Shown one piece after another: positions 21,403 through 28,635 of a DNA stretch of 32,854 bases (its first letter is position 1; each line of letters begins with the position of its first letter). A program made the translations under genes and the position numbers. The DNA is from a virus: IMG/VR virus record IMGVR_UViG_3300013233_000439, positions 1-32,854 of that record; one strand, 5' to 3'. The notes under the pieces were generated by a model. The model saw only the letters and a program-made list of their open reading frames with translations. It searched no databases and had not been told where the DNA came from.

Positions 21403-22237
21403 GTATTTGCGGCTTCTTAAAGATGTCTTAGATAATGGTGTTGTAAAGAAAGATAGGACAGGAACTGGTACATTAAGTGTATTTTCAAGAGAAATGCGAT
21501 TTGATTTGTCCGATGGTTCAATACCACTCTTAACTACCAAAAAGATGCATACAAAAAGCATAATTCACGAATTATTGTGGTTTTTGTCGGGCGATACCAA
21601 TATAAAATATCTCAATGATAATGGTGTTAAAATATGGAACAATTGGGCAAATTCCACTGGCGACTTAGGGCCAGTATATCCAGCAATGTGGCGCAGATGG
21701 AATTGTGGTAATGAATCTACGGAAAATATAGATCAAATATCAAATATAATAGAAACGCTTAAAATAGATCCGGATGACAGGAGACTTATAGTGGATTCGT
21801 GGAATCCCTCGTTACTTCCCGATAACAATAAGAGCTTTGAAGAAAATATAAAAAATAATAAACAAGCTCTTCCACCCTGCCACTATGCATTTCAATTTTA
21901 TGTAAGTAATGGTATGTTATCATTAAAACTAAATATGAGAAGCAATGATTTATTTCTTGGGAATCCATTTAATATAGCACAATATTCTATTTTGTTACAT
22001 ATGATATCTCATGTTACAAATCTAAAACCGGGAGAATTTATATATTCTGGTGGTGATATACATATTTATTTAAATCATATAGAACAATGCAAACAGCAGT
22101 TAATGAGAAAACCATACCCTTCACCCAAACTTTTGTTGAATGAGAATATAAATAATATAGATGAATTCAAATATAACGATTTTGAAATAATAGGATATGA
22201 GTCACACCCCACAATAAAGGCACCCATTTCAGTTTAG
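21374..22237 (+). CDS. thyA: thymidylate synthase
   Basis: A complete 287-aa ThyA: KDRTGTGTLSVFSREMRFDL at the folate/phosphate-binding start, IHELLWFLSGDTNIKYL, GPVYPAMWRRW, DRRLIVDSWNP, active-site Cys169 in ALPPCHYAFQF, LNMRSNDLFLGNPFNIAQYS, SGGDIHIYLNH and the typical end HPTIKAPISV. It methylates dUMP to dTMP with methylene-tetrahydrofolate in the cytoplasm; the dihydrofolate it makes would be recycled by the DHFR gene 750 bases downstream. The family-typical ending directly before TAG shows amber as a true stop here. Unlike T4 td it carries no intron, but a GIY-YIG/NUMOD remnant lies immediately downstream. Confidence 0.97.
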   Translation: MTKKIVHDYEYLRLLKDVLDNGVVKKDRTGTGTLSVFSREMRFDLSDGSIPLLTTKKMHTKSIIHELLWFLSGDTNIKYLNDNGVKIWNNWANSTGDLGPVYPAMWRRWNCGNESTENIDQISNIIETLKIDPDDRRLIVDSWNPSLLPDNNKSFEENIKNNKQALPPCHYAFQFYVSNGMLSLKLNMRSNDLFLGNPFNIAQYSILLHMISHVTNLKPGEFIYSGGDIHIYLNHIEQCKQQLMRKPYPSPKLLLNENINNIDEFKYNDFEIIGYESHPTIKAPISV

Positions 22238-22257
22238 ACCCGAATTAAGGCATACCA

Positions 22258-22265
22258 TATAAATA
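22258..22265 (+). promoter_or_regulatory. T4-like late promoter box
   Basis: TATAAATA, exact T4 late consensus, 20 bases after the thyA stop and just before the endonuclease remnant, for which AAGGAG (22275-22280) also survives. Confidence 0.5.
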
Positions 22266-22281
22266 CACTTTATGAAGGAGT

Positions 22282-22636
22282 GTATGCGGTGACAATTTAA
22301 CAAACCACCCACAAAAGGAAAATATTATAAAAAAAAATATCAAACTATAGAAGGACTTGTATTGGGGATAAAAATCCATTTTATGGTAAACACCATACAA
22401 ATGAAACCAAAGAAAATCTTTCCACACAAGCCAAAAAACGATTTATTGACACCAAACCAGAACAACGTTACGCGATTAATAACCAAATAAGAAAGGTATC
22501 AATAGATGGTAAAATGTATTTTGGTGTATCAGAGGCAGCGCGGCAACTCGGTGTTACCCCAGGAACCATATGTTATAGGATAAAATCCAAAAACGATAAA
22601 TTTAAAAATTACAAATATATTAATAGAACACAATAA
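22282..22636 (+). pseudogene. GIY-YIG/NUMOD homing endonuclease remnant
   Basis: Only the C-terminal part of a nuclease survives. One frame gives CGDNLTNHPQKE, typical of the linker after the GIY-YIG domain, and runs into a nine-A tract (22329-22337). After a +1 shift the frame gives GDKNPFYGKHHTNETKENLS (NUMOD3) and YFGVSEAARQLGVTPGTICY (NUMOD1-type helix-turn-helix), ending at TAA 22634-22636. The catalytic N-terminus is missing, so the gene is dead regardless of the shift. The 415 bases between thyA and the next gene are filled by it, with a late-type box in front. Confidence 0.75.
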
Positions 22637-22652
22637 AGATGGAAGTAGCAGT

Positions 22653-22991
22653 ATGAGCACATATAAACTTAAATCCACCAACGTAAATTCAAAATTTCTA
22701 CATACAGATATTGCCGATTTCATTGATAATATCATAACAGAATTTTCTGTATTGTGGGACAGTGATGTTTCTCGTGATGCCGTTCTTGAAGTTCTCGATG
22801 AATTCTTGGAAGAATTGGCGCAAGATGGTAAAATCACACAATGGAATGTAATCTGTGATGACAGGAACAACAATACATCACTTTCTGATAATGGTATAAC
22901 TAATCTTGAAGTATTCTATAAGCAAGATGATTGCTACAATACTACAAAGCTTGACTACACCATTTTTGAAGATGAAGAAGATTCGGATTAA
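22653..22991 (+). CDS. hypothetical phage protein, 112 aa
   Basis: A 112-aa acidic protein: MSTYKLKSTNVNSKFLHTD, a helix (AVLEVLDEFLEELAQDGKI), then QWNVICDDRNNN and LEVFYKQDDCYNTTKLDYTI. The helix-GKI-x-x-(W/F)-x-V-x-CD-x-x-NN pattern recalls the C-terminal domain of phage tail-sheath-type and related proteins, but this is only a resemblance. The stop codon directly abuts the DHFR ATG (TAAATG). No function assigned. Confidence 0.65.
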   Translation: MSTYKLKSTNVNSKFLHTDIADFIDNIITEFSVLWDSDVSRDAVLEVLDEFLEELAQDGKITQWNVICDDRNNNTSLSDNGITNLEVFYKQDDCYNTTKLDYTIFEDEEDSD

Positions 22992-23543
22992 ATGAATAAA
23001 AAAATGCAAATGGTGCCACTATCAATAATAGTGGCTGTTGATCAGGAGGGTGGGTTTGGTAAAGATGGAAAAATCCCATGGTACTTCACAGAAGATCTAA
23101 AACACTTCAAAAAAACCACAAAAAACAGTGTTTGCATCATGGGACGCAAGACTTATGAAGACATGCTTGAGATGGTCAACAAACGCAGTGACGAGCCGTT
23201 AGAAAGGGATAAATCGCCAATTTTGAAGGGTCGTGAATCGTATGTCGTGACAAGTAATAAGGATTTTGAAGCACCGGGTGCGACTGTTGTTCACAACATC
23301 AGAGCAGCAATTCAATCACTTGCGGAAGCAGACAAACGTGAGGTTTTTGTCATCGGCGGCGAGCGAATGTATATTGAGGCACTCGCTTATACAAATACGA
23401 TATATATGAGTATAGTTAAAGAAAAATCTTATGATTGTGATAGATTTTTCCCAATACAAGTTATAAATAAAAAATTCAAACAGGTGGACGGCTCTGAGAA
23501 TGACGACCTAATGTTTGTCAAATATATAAGGATAAAACCCTGA
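22992..23543 (+). CDS. folA: dihydrofolate reductase
   Basis: A 183-aa DHFR: LSIIVAVDQEGGFGKDGKIPW (substrate pocket; Trp of IPW), EDLKHFKKTTKNSVCIMGRKTYE (NADPH-binding GRKTYE), ESYVVTSN, VFVIGGERMYIEAL (IGG-x-x-x-Y) and a beta-rich end FVKYIRIKP. It regenerates tetrahydrofolate from the dihydrofolate made by ThyA. It is slightly longer than cellular DHFR (about 160) because of an insert after GRKTYE (NKRSDEPLERDKSP). The start directly follows the previous stop; TGATG overlap couples it to the next gene. Confidence 0.95.
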   Translation: MNKKMQMVPLSIIVAVDQEGGFGKDGKIPWYFTEDLKHFKKTTKNSVCIMGRKTYEDMLEMVNKRSDEPLERDKSPILKGRESYVVTSNKDFEAPGATVVHNIRAAIQSLAEADKREVFVIGGERMYIEALAYTNTIYMSIVKEKSYDCDRFFPIQVINKKFKQVDGSENDDLMFVKYIRIKP

Positions 23544-23749
23544 TGAGTACAGTCTGTTTTTGTGGATCAAGTGAACATATATATTATAGCATTATAGAAT
23601 CCGAAGATGGATATGAAGCAGAAGTAGACGACAGAACAAATAAGATACAGCACGAAGAATTTTCCAACTTTTTGAGCGCAAAATGTTGGATAATCAGAAT
23701 CATAAATGAGCACAAAAAGGAATCAAATGAAATTGATAGATATAACTGA
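23543..23749 (+). CDS. small hypothetical protein, 68 aa
   Basis: A 68-aa acidic protein starting MSTVCFCGSSEHIYY, with Cys-x-Cys near the start; the rest is helical (EEFSNFLSAKCWIIRIINEHKK). No family recognised. It overlaps the DHFR stop (TGATG), and the Acb1-like gene begins inside its last codons. Its tight coupling on both sides supports it being a real gene. Confidence 0.6.
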   Translation: MSTVCFCGSSEHIYYSIIESEDGYEAEVDDRTNKIQHEEFSNFLSAKCWIIRIINEHKKESNEIDRYN

Positions 23750-24236
23750 GAAAAAAGAAACCAAAGGCACCTATGCTGGTGTACGATTTAGCGATAAAAC
23801 CAAAGATGCTGTAAAGAAGTATATGAAGGATAACAAAATCCCAAATCCACTTCGTACGGAAAAGATGCACAGTACCTTGTTATACAGTAGGAAATATTGT
23901 CCAGACTACGAACCAGCAGGTGAAATGGAAGAAACCCTTATTGGGAAATCCGATTCATTTGAAAGTTGGGAATCGCAACCAGATGATGATGGCAATACAA
24001 GCAATTGTTTGGTATTGAAATACACCTGCGACGGTTTAAAAGACCGACACGAATCTTTAATGAAAGAACATGGTGCCACATTCGACTTTGATGATTACAC
24101 ACCCCACATAACATTTTCCTATGATGTAGGCGATTTAGATCCTAAGAAACTTCCCAAGTTTGAAGAGGATATAGAAATAGTCGAAGAATACGGGGAAGAC
24201 CTTGATTTGGATTGGGCAAATAAAAAGGACGCATAA
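23727..24236 (+). CDS. acb1: 2H phosphoesterase, Acb1-like anti-CBASS protein
   Basis: A 169-aa protein with the two H-x-T motifs of 2H phosphoesterases: KMHSTLLYSRKYCP (His48, Thr50) and YTPHITFSYDVGDL (His127, Thr129), with a start MKLIDITEKK..KGTYAGV. The context of both motifs resembles T4 57B (Acb1), which cleaves the cyclic oligonucleotide signals of CBASS immunity and so protects the phage; T4 Acb1 is of similar length. Generic LigT-like RNA 2',3'-phosphodiesterase is the alternative. ATG 23727 is chosen because AAGGA lies five bases upstream; ATG 23706 would add seven residues. The stop codon forms the loop of the terminator. Confidence 0.8.
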   Translation: MKLIDITEKKETKGTYAGVRFSDKTKDAVKKYMKDNKIPNPLRTEKMHSTLLYSRKYCPDYEPAGEMEETLIGKSDSFESWESQPDDDGNTSNCLVLKYTCDGLKDRHESLMKEHGATFDFDDYTPHITFSYDVGDLDPKKLPKFEEDIEIVEEYGEDLDLDWANKKDA

Positions 24237-24247
24237 GCGTCCTTTTT
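24222..24247. terminator. bidirectional terminator
   Basis: GGACGC (24227-24232), loop ATAA, GCGTCC (24237-24242), with five A before and five T after, so it works for both the + strand Acb1-like gene and the - strand gene at 24270-24767. The loop contains the TAA stop of the Acb1-like gene. Confidence 0.88.
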
Positions 24248-24269
24248 AATGCTTGATAATCTTTTCGGA

Positions 24270-24767
24270 TTATAATGCTAGTAAACCCAACCAAACGGCA
24301 CTTGAAGCACCAGCTGCTAGATTTGTTTCGGCAATTGCAATAGCATCAGTGGTACCTGCACCAGAAGCAACTACCAATTTCTTAGCAAATGCTGATGCAT
24401 TTATCGCATCTATAATGGTTTGGTTTGTATTCGCTACATTTGCAGCATCCAAAGTAACCACTATGTTATTTGGGGTTGCACCCTCTGTTACTACAGCACC
24501 GACAGTAGATACTACATCAACAACTTCTAATGTTATGTCGTTTCCTGTAGATCCAGGTACAACTGCTGTTAAGATTAAATCTGTGTTTAGTGTTATCGTA
24601 GCAGCTATGCGTGATACAACATCATCACCAACAGTACAAACTGCAATTACGCCATCAGTAGCACCATCAACCATTCGCATCTGACCGCGAATACCATTAT
24701 TGTCACCAGTTACTGGCAACACAGCAACTTGTGGGACACGGTTTCTATTTTCGTTCAATAAAGCCAT
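24270..24767 (-). CDS. probable virion/structural protein
   Basis: A 165-aa protein rich in Ala, Thr, Val and Asn and nearly free of aromatic residues. It contains VVPGSTGNDITLEVVD and ATPNNIVVTLDAANVANTN then IDAINASAFAKKLV, a beta-strand pattern (GxxGNxIxVxxVD..., then DAINA) common in phage tail and decoration proteins. No specific family recognised. It is one of two - strand genes, preceded by AAGGAG nine bases before ATG and an exact T4 late box TATAAATA on the same strand; both fit a highly expressed late protein. It shares a terminator with the convergent Acb1-like gene. Confidence 0.65.
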   Translation of the reverse strand: MALLNENRNRVPQVAVLPVTGDNNGIRGQMRMVDGATDGVIAVCTVGDDVVSRIAATITLNTDLILTAVVPGSTGNDITLEVVDVVSTVGAVVTEGATPNNIVVTLDAANVANTNQTIIDAINASAFAKKLVVASGAGTTDAIAIAETNLAAGASSAVWLGLLAL

Positions 24768-24827
24768 TTTTGTTTCTCCTTATAAGGTTAAAATTAGTTA
24801 AAATTATCGCTTTTGTATATACTATTG

Positions 24828-24835
24828 TATTTATA
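24828..24835 (-). promoter_or_regulatory. T4-like late promoter
   Basis: TATAAATA on the - strand, followed by CAATAGTATATAC, about 61 bases before the structural-type gene. It is an exact match to the T4 late consensus. Confidence 0.6.
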
Positions 24836-24883
24836 ACCTTTTGTTATTTTTTAAATAAAATATATGTTGAAGTTATTTATCAC

Positions 24884-24912
24884 TTGACATTTATATGGTT
24901 ATCTGGTATAAA
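24884..24912 (+). promoter_or_regulatory. sigma70-type promoter of the tmRNA
   Basis: TTGACA (24884-24889), 17-base spacer, TATAAA (24907-24912). The predicted start near 24919 is three bases before the first paired base of the tmRNA acceptor piece (24922). Confidence 0.8.
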
Positions 24913-24918
24913 TATATG

Positions 24919-25192
24919 TATCACTGTTTATAAAGATTGAAAATAAGCATTTCGGACGCGGAGGCAGTATCCGCCATCTCCACTAATTAGGTTATAAATT
25001 TGGGGATGACATAGTTTCGACGGGGTGTAGAAGATAAATCCACAGTGCGGTTAAGCAATCATCCGTAATTGAAAGAAACTTAAAGTAAACGCAAATGACG
25101 ATTACTATATGGATACTTACGCTTTAGCAGCGTAACCCATCGGGGGTAACGCCTTGTAACCCAATAGTAGGGACACTTCGGTGTCCCTTTTT
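24919..25192 (+). ncRNA. ssrA: circularly permuted (two-piece) tmRNA
   Basis: The tRNA-like 3' part comes first: P2 strand CACTGTTTAT (24922-24931), ATTTCGGAC, T-arm GCGGA/TCCGC (24958-24974), acceptor strand CATCTCC (24975-24981), discriminator A. After a ~20-base spacer comes the 5' part: GGGGATG (25002-25008) pairs all seven bases with CATCTCC (one G-U); TTTCGACGGG matches the tmRNA D-region; ATAAA..CAGTG (25034-25047) pairs the P2 strand with a four-base bulge. The resume codon GCA at 25091 opens the tag ANDDYYMDTYALAA, stop TAA 25133-25135. Processing would yield an acceptor piece and a coding piece that rescue stalled ribosomes and tag the peptide. The T-loop GGCAGTA is unusual (normally TTC-type), and CCA is not encoded. 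Confidence 0.95.
25169..25192 (+). terminator. rho-independent terminator of the tmRNA
   Basis: GGGACAC (25170-25176), TTCG loop, GTGTCCC (25181-25187), then five T. It ends the tmRNA transcript about 35 bases after the tag stop codon. Confidence 0.92.
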
Positions 25193-25202
25193 ACTCCCAA
25201 AA

Positions 25203-25210
25203 GATAAATA
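25203..25210 (+). promoter_or_regulatory. T4-like late promoter box
   Basis: GATAAATA five bases before the ATG at 25216 of the HNH homing endonuclease. With a start so close the mRNA would be nearly leaderless, so the box may serve an internal start or be fortuitous. Confidence 0.3.
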
Positions 25211-25255
25211 CTGATATGTTCATAGATAACAAATATACAAAACAGTATTATTTAA

Positions 25256-25879
25256 TTGTTAATGCTGCATTGCAGAGAAAAAACTATCACAGAAATGTAC
25301 ACAGAAAAACATCACATAACACCTAAATCTATGGGTGGTGACAATTTTTCACAAAACATAGTAATTTTAACTGCGCGTGAACATTTCCTATGTCATTGGT
25401 TATTAACGAAAATGTGTATGGATAAATCACATACAAATAAAATGATTTATGCGTTTCATTCCATGGGGATGAAAAATGGATTCACCACAAAACGACACAT
25501 AAATTCACGAGCTTATCAACACAACAAAGTAAAACTTAGTAAATTGATGAGTGACCGTATGAAAGAAAATAATCCAATGTCTGATTTAAAAGTAAAGAAA
25601 AAACACTTAAAAAACACAAAGTTGCGCGGGAAAACAAGAGGAACTACAGGATTGCAACACACATTAGAAACAAAACAAAAAATGAGTGAATCCGCCAAAG
25701 GAAGAAAGGCATCTAAAGCCACAAAAGAAAAACTAAGTAAAATAGTATCTTCTTATTGGGAAGAACAGCGAAAAAATGGCACAAATAAAAGACAGGCATG
25801 TAGTGAAGAAAAGAAAAGAAAAATAAGTGAAACTTTAAAAAGAACGTACGCCAAAAACAAGGAGAAGAAAAATGATTGA
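25256..25879 (+). CDS. HNH homing endonuclease with NUMOD3, frameshifted N-terminus
   Basis: The main frame gives YTEKHHITPKSMGGDNFSQN (HNH core with HH and Asn), LTAREHFLCHWLLTKM, GRKASKATKEKLSKI and other NUMOD3-like basic helices (NNPMSDLKVKKKHLKN; HTLETKQKMSESAKG). The family start, MFIDNKYTKQYYLIVNAAL, is found from ATG 25216 but in another frame; the switch lies between about 25275 and 25295, near a six-A run. As written, translation would begin at TTG 25256 or ATG 25295, giving a nuclease with a shortened N-terminus. It sits just after the tmRNA terminator. Its stop overlaps the next small gene. Decay, or a sequence error. Confidence 0.75.
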   Translation: MLMLHCREKTITEMYTEKHHITPKSMGGDNFSQNIVILTAREHFLCHWLLTKMCMDKSHTNKMIYAFHSMGMKNGFTTKRHINSRAYQHNKVKLSKLMSDRMKENNPMSDLKVKKKHLKNTKLRGKTRGTTGLQHTLETKQKMSESAKGRKASKATKEKLSKIVSSYWEEQRKNGTNKRQACSEEKKRKISETLKRTYAKNKEKKND

Positions 25880-25988
25880 AACAGCATTATACGTATTATT
25901 TGGTGCTATGCTGGGTTGGAATTTTCCACAACCGACATACGCTAAATGGTTACAAGATTGGGTCATGGACAAGATTCGCAGCAAATAA
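25872..25988 (+). CDS. very small membrane-associated protein, 38 aa
   Basis: A 38-aa protein, MIETALYVLFGAMLGWNF followed by PQPTYAKWLQDWVMDKIRSK: one short hydrophobic N-terminal helix ending in a Trp, then an amphipathic basic end. AAGGAG lies eight bases before ATG, inside the end of the HNH gene (eight-base overlap). The same hydrophobic-helix plus PQPxxAKxLQDWV layout is, to my memory, recurrent in large phages, but no function is known. Confidence 0.65.
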   Translation: MIETALYVLFGAMLGWNFPQPTYAKWLQDWVMDKIRSK

Positions 25989-25994
25989 TCCTAT

Positions 25995-26600
25995 ATGATC
26001 AATAAAAAACCAATTGCGGGCACTATCCTCATAGAGGAAGAAGATACGCAGACCCCCAAACCATACGAATACTTTGTCCAAACCCAATCGGCAAAAATTC
26101 ACCACTATTATCTGAGTGGGTACATAAGTGAACCCACAGATTATGTGAAAATGGTGCACGAAATACAAACCGCACCCGCCGAAGACACCATACACATACA
26201 CCTAAATACCCCAGGCGGCGACCTATCTACAGGCGTGCAGATAATAAATGCCATGAAATATACTGCCGCGTTGGTAATATGTAGTCTGGAAGGCGAAGCC
26301 CATTCTTTGGGTTCGTTGATATTCTTGGCAGCTGATCAGTTCGTAGTCCATGACAATGCCTTTATGTTAATACACAACTATACTGGTGGTGTATTCGGCA
26401 AAGCAAAAGAGCAAGAAATGGAAATGGAAGCAACCATTAAATGGTTCGCAGAAATAGCAAAAAAATATTATACCCCATTCTTAACTGATAAGGAATTGAA
26501 AGAAATCTTTGACGACAAAGATAAATGGTTACATTCCGAAGAAATCAGAAAACGACTTACCAAAATGGTCAGACTAAAAAAGAAAGAACTAAACGCTTGA
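25995..26600 (+). CDS. ClpP-like serine protease (S14 family)
   Basis: A 201-aa ClpP-fold protein: strand IHIHLNTPGGDLSTGVQIINAM with the oxyanion-loop TPGGD, catalytic Ser104 in EAHSLGSLIFLAAD and His127 in FMLIHNYTGG, with normal spacing. The usual acidic third residue would be in the DKELKEIFDDKDKW region. The family hydrolyses unfolded peptides with an AAA+ unfoldase; phage members also serve as prohead-type proteases, but no scaffold or capsid gene is adjacent. Here it sits between a small membrane gene and primase, an early replication setting, so proteolysis of host or regulatory proteins is more plausible. That assignment is inference. Confidence 0.88.
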   Translation: MINKKPIAGTILIEEEDTQTPKPYEYFVQTQSAKIHHYYLSGYISEPTDYVKMVHEIQTAPAEDTIHIHLNTPGGDLSTGVQIINAMKYTAALVICSLEGEAHSLGSLIFLAADQFVVHDNAFMLIHNYTGGVFGKAKEQEMEMEATIKWFAEIAKKYYTPFLTDKELKEIFDDKDKWLHSEEIRKRLTKMVRLKKKELNA

Positions 26601-26631
26601 TATTCTCACCATCATATGATATTATTCTTTG

Positions 26632-27639
26632 ATGGATTTAGAAGAACTAATAAAAAGACATGTCCATCTTCAACCACCCAGTAGAAAAGGTTGGCAATCA
26701 GTAAGATGTCACGTATGCAACGACCATACCAAAAAAGGTCTAAGGGGTGCATTCAAATTTGAAAATGGTGACATAGATTATAAGTGTTGGAATTGTGGAC
26801 ACAAATCCAGATACAATCCCGAAGTCAATGAATACTATTCTAAAAATATGTTAACAACATTGGATGCTTTTGGTATTCCAGCCGACGATTACAAAGCACT
26901 AATATTGGATAGTCCCGCGTGGAAGAATGGTTCCAAAGAAAAATCAGAAGATAATAAAAGGGTTATAAAAATAGAACCCAAAGTTTTGCAGATGCCAGAA
27001 CATTTCTATTATCTTAAAGATGCCATGGACGAAGACTTTGTTGCCACCGCCGCGAGAGAATATTTGGAATCGCGTGGCGTAGACCCAACATCATATCCAT
27101 TTATGTTATCACATAAAGCCGAAAATGAAAGGTTGCACAAATGGTTGGGTCGTGTTATAATGCCAATATATAAAAATAATGAATTGGTATACTACATCGG
27201 TAGGGCGTTATATGACGCCGTTAAAAAATATGAAACACCAGCAGTAACAAAAGACAATATAATCTATGGTTTTGACAAACTATTTGATTATGACGATAAA
27301 TCCCCCTTGTTGATAGTTGAAGGGTGGTTTGATGCCGAAGCTATTGATGGTATAGCATTATTGGGAAATATAATAACAGAACCGCAAGCTATATGGTTGG
27401 GTAAAAGTTCGCGAAAAAAAGTTTACATACCAGATAAGTTTGGTGATGGTAAACATGCGGCTCAACAAGCTTTAGAATTGGGTTGGAGTATATCGTTACC
27501 TGACGTTGGTAGTGATGGAAAAGATATGTCCGATGCAGTGTTAAAATATGGTAAAATGTATATATTAAAAACCATACACGATAATACGATAGATGACCCA
27601 GAGATAGCAGAAACATTATTAAACGATTACTGCGATTAA
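26632..27639 (+). CDS. DNA primase (T4 gp61/DnaG type)
   Basis: A 335-aa primase. The N-terminal zinc finger has Cys26 and Cys29 (RCHVCNDH) and Cys52 and Cys55 (YKCWNCGHKS). The middle resembles the RNA-polymerase domain of DnaG (WLGRVIMPIYKNNELVYYIGRAL). The TOPRIM domain has LLIVEGWFDAEAID with the catalytic Glu, followed by VYIPDKFGDGKHAA, which has one Asp-x-Phe rather than the usual DxD. It makes RNA primers for lagging strands, normally with a gp41-type helicase that is outside this window. The ATG at 26632 is used; a TTG directly before it adds one residue. No clear Shine-Dalgarno. Confidence 0.9.
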   Translation: MDLEELIKRHVHLQPPSRKGWQSVRCHVCNDHTKKGLRGAFKFENGDIDYKCWNCGHKSRYNPEVNEYYSKNMLTTLDAFGIPADDYKALILDSPAWKNGSKEKSEDNKRVIKIEPKVLQMPEHFYYLKDAMDEDFVATAAREYLESRGVDPTSYPFMLSHKAENERLHKWLGRVIMPIYKNNELVYYIGRALYDAVKKYETPAVTKDNIIYGFDKLFDYDDKSPLLIVEGWFDAEAIDGIALLGNIITEPQAIWLGKSSRKKVYIPDKFGDGKHAAQQALELGWSISLPDVGSDGKDMSDAVLKYGKMYILKTIHDNTIDDPEIAETLLNDYCD

Positions 27640-27682
27640 TCAATACCAAAAAATAATAATAAAAATAAAAAGGTATTATAAT

Positions 27683-28174
27683 ATGAAAGACTTAAAGGCA
27701 ATCTTTGCCGAGCGTGATAAATTCTTCTCTGATAAAACATTAGAAATATTTACTGAAATTGATACTACATTAGCCGTTGTCACTACATTTTTATCTGATG
27801 TGGATGATATGGTTTCACAAGGTACAATAATTTGGGAAGATGTCAGCTACATGGAAGAGCTTGTTGTTATAATTGGTGTTGTGCAATACGACATCGGAAA
27901 ATTTATAACTGTTGGGCAGGCTGAAATGGAAATAACCGCAGACAATGTGGAACAGTTTAATCGTGTTGTACATATGTCGATTCCTTACGAGTTGGTTCTT
28001 GGAGATGATCCTGAAGCTATTCTTGATTTCCTGTATACAATGGGAACCGATGCGGAACAAGAAACTATAGAAGCCAAAGCGCAAAGTGAATATCTCGACG
28101 CAGAATTTGATTTATCTGATTTAACAGAAGAACAAAGAAAGCAATTGGAAATGTTTGATAAGGGAAATAGCTAA
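27683..28174 (+). CDS. hypothetical acidic protein, 163 aa
   Basis: A 163-aa very acidic protein, mostly helical: FAERDKFFSDKTLEIFTEID, then MVSQGTIIWEDVSYMEELVV, and a tail DLSDLTEEQRKQLEMFDKGNS. No family recognised. It lies between primase and UvsY, separated from UvsY by two bases, so it belongs to the replication and recombination cluster and may interact with one of them. AAAAAGG lies nine bases before ATG; the leader has AATACC (27645-27650) able to pair GGTATT (27671-27676) over the ribosome-binding site, a possible translational control. Confidence 0.65.
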   Translation: MKDLKAIFAERDKFFSDKTLEIFTEIDTTLAVVTTFLSDVDDMVSQGTIIWEDVSYMEELVVIIGVVQYDIGKFITVGQAEMEITADNVEQFNRVVHMSIPYELVLGDDPEAILDFLYTMGTDAEQETIEAKAQSEYLDAEFDLSDLTEEQRKQLEMFDKGNS

Positions 28175-28176
28175 AC

Positions 28177-28635
28177 ATGAGTATGATTCGCAGTTTGGGA
28201 AAAGGGTACATCAATCTCCCCGACATATTAACACAATTTGAGAATGAATTGAAGGAAGCAGACACTCGCCTTGATAATAAAGGTAAGATGTTAGAAACTT
28301 GCTTAAGTGAAAATTCTGCGTTTATGCATTATTACGACCAAAGAAAGAACATGCTTCATACGTTAGTTAAATATTTTGAGATGGAAATTGATCGCATACG
28401 AAGTGAATTGTATGTGTCATACACAGAAAATTACAGCAAGTCATTGTCACATCAACAAGTCATGAAATATATTGACCATGAGCCAGCATACTTGACCGTT
28501 AAAGAAATATCACTTGAAGTAGAAGAAATATATGAGCAATATGTTAGTGCAGTAGACAACTTTAAAACGCGTGGCTTTGCATTGCAACATATAACTAAAT
28601 TGCGTGTAGCACAATTGGAGTTTACTGAAATATAA
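28177..28635 (+). CDS. uvsY: UvsY-like recombination mediator
   Basis: A 152-aa helical protein, close to T4 UvsY (137 aa). The C-terminal VDNFKTRGFALQHITKLR corresponds to the conserved UvsY end (AIKSRGFAIKHIQDMR), and the central region has the same helix-rich, charged character. UvsY loads the recombinase UvsX onto gp32-covered single-stranded DNA. Its stop overlaps the UvsW ATG (TAATG), the same uvsY-uvsW neighbourhood as in T4 although here the two are translationally coupled. Assignment rests on the C-terminal motif and gene order. Confidence 0.85.
   Translation: MSMIRSLGKGYINLPDILTQFENELKEADTRLDNKGKMLETCLSENSAFMHYYDQRKNMLHTLVKYFEMEIDRIRSELYVSYTENYSKSLSHQQVMKYIDHEPAYLTVKEISLEVEEIYEQYVSAVDNFKTRGFALQHITKLRVAQLEFTEI

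Noticed and set aside
21374-22237. Self-splicing intron in thyA as in T4 td
   Set aside because: The ThyA reading frame is complete and uninterrupted; only an endonuclease remnant lies downstream.
24253-24684. + strand ORF of 143 codons opposite the structural-type gene
   Set aside because: Low-complexity Ala/Thr/Val shadow. The - strand frame has AAGGAG, a late promoter and a terminator.
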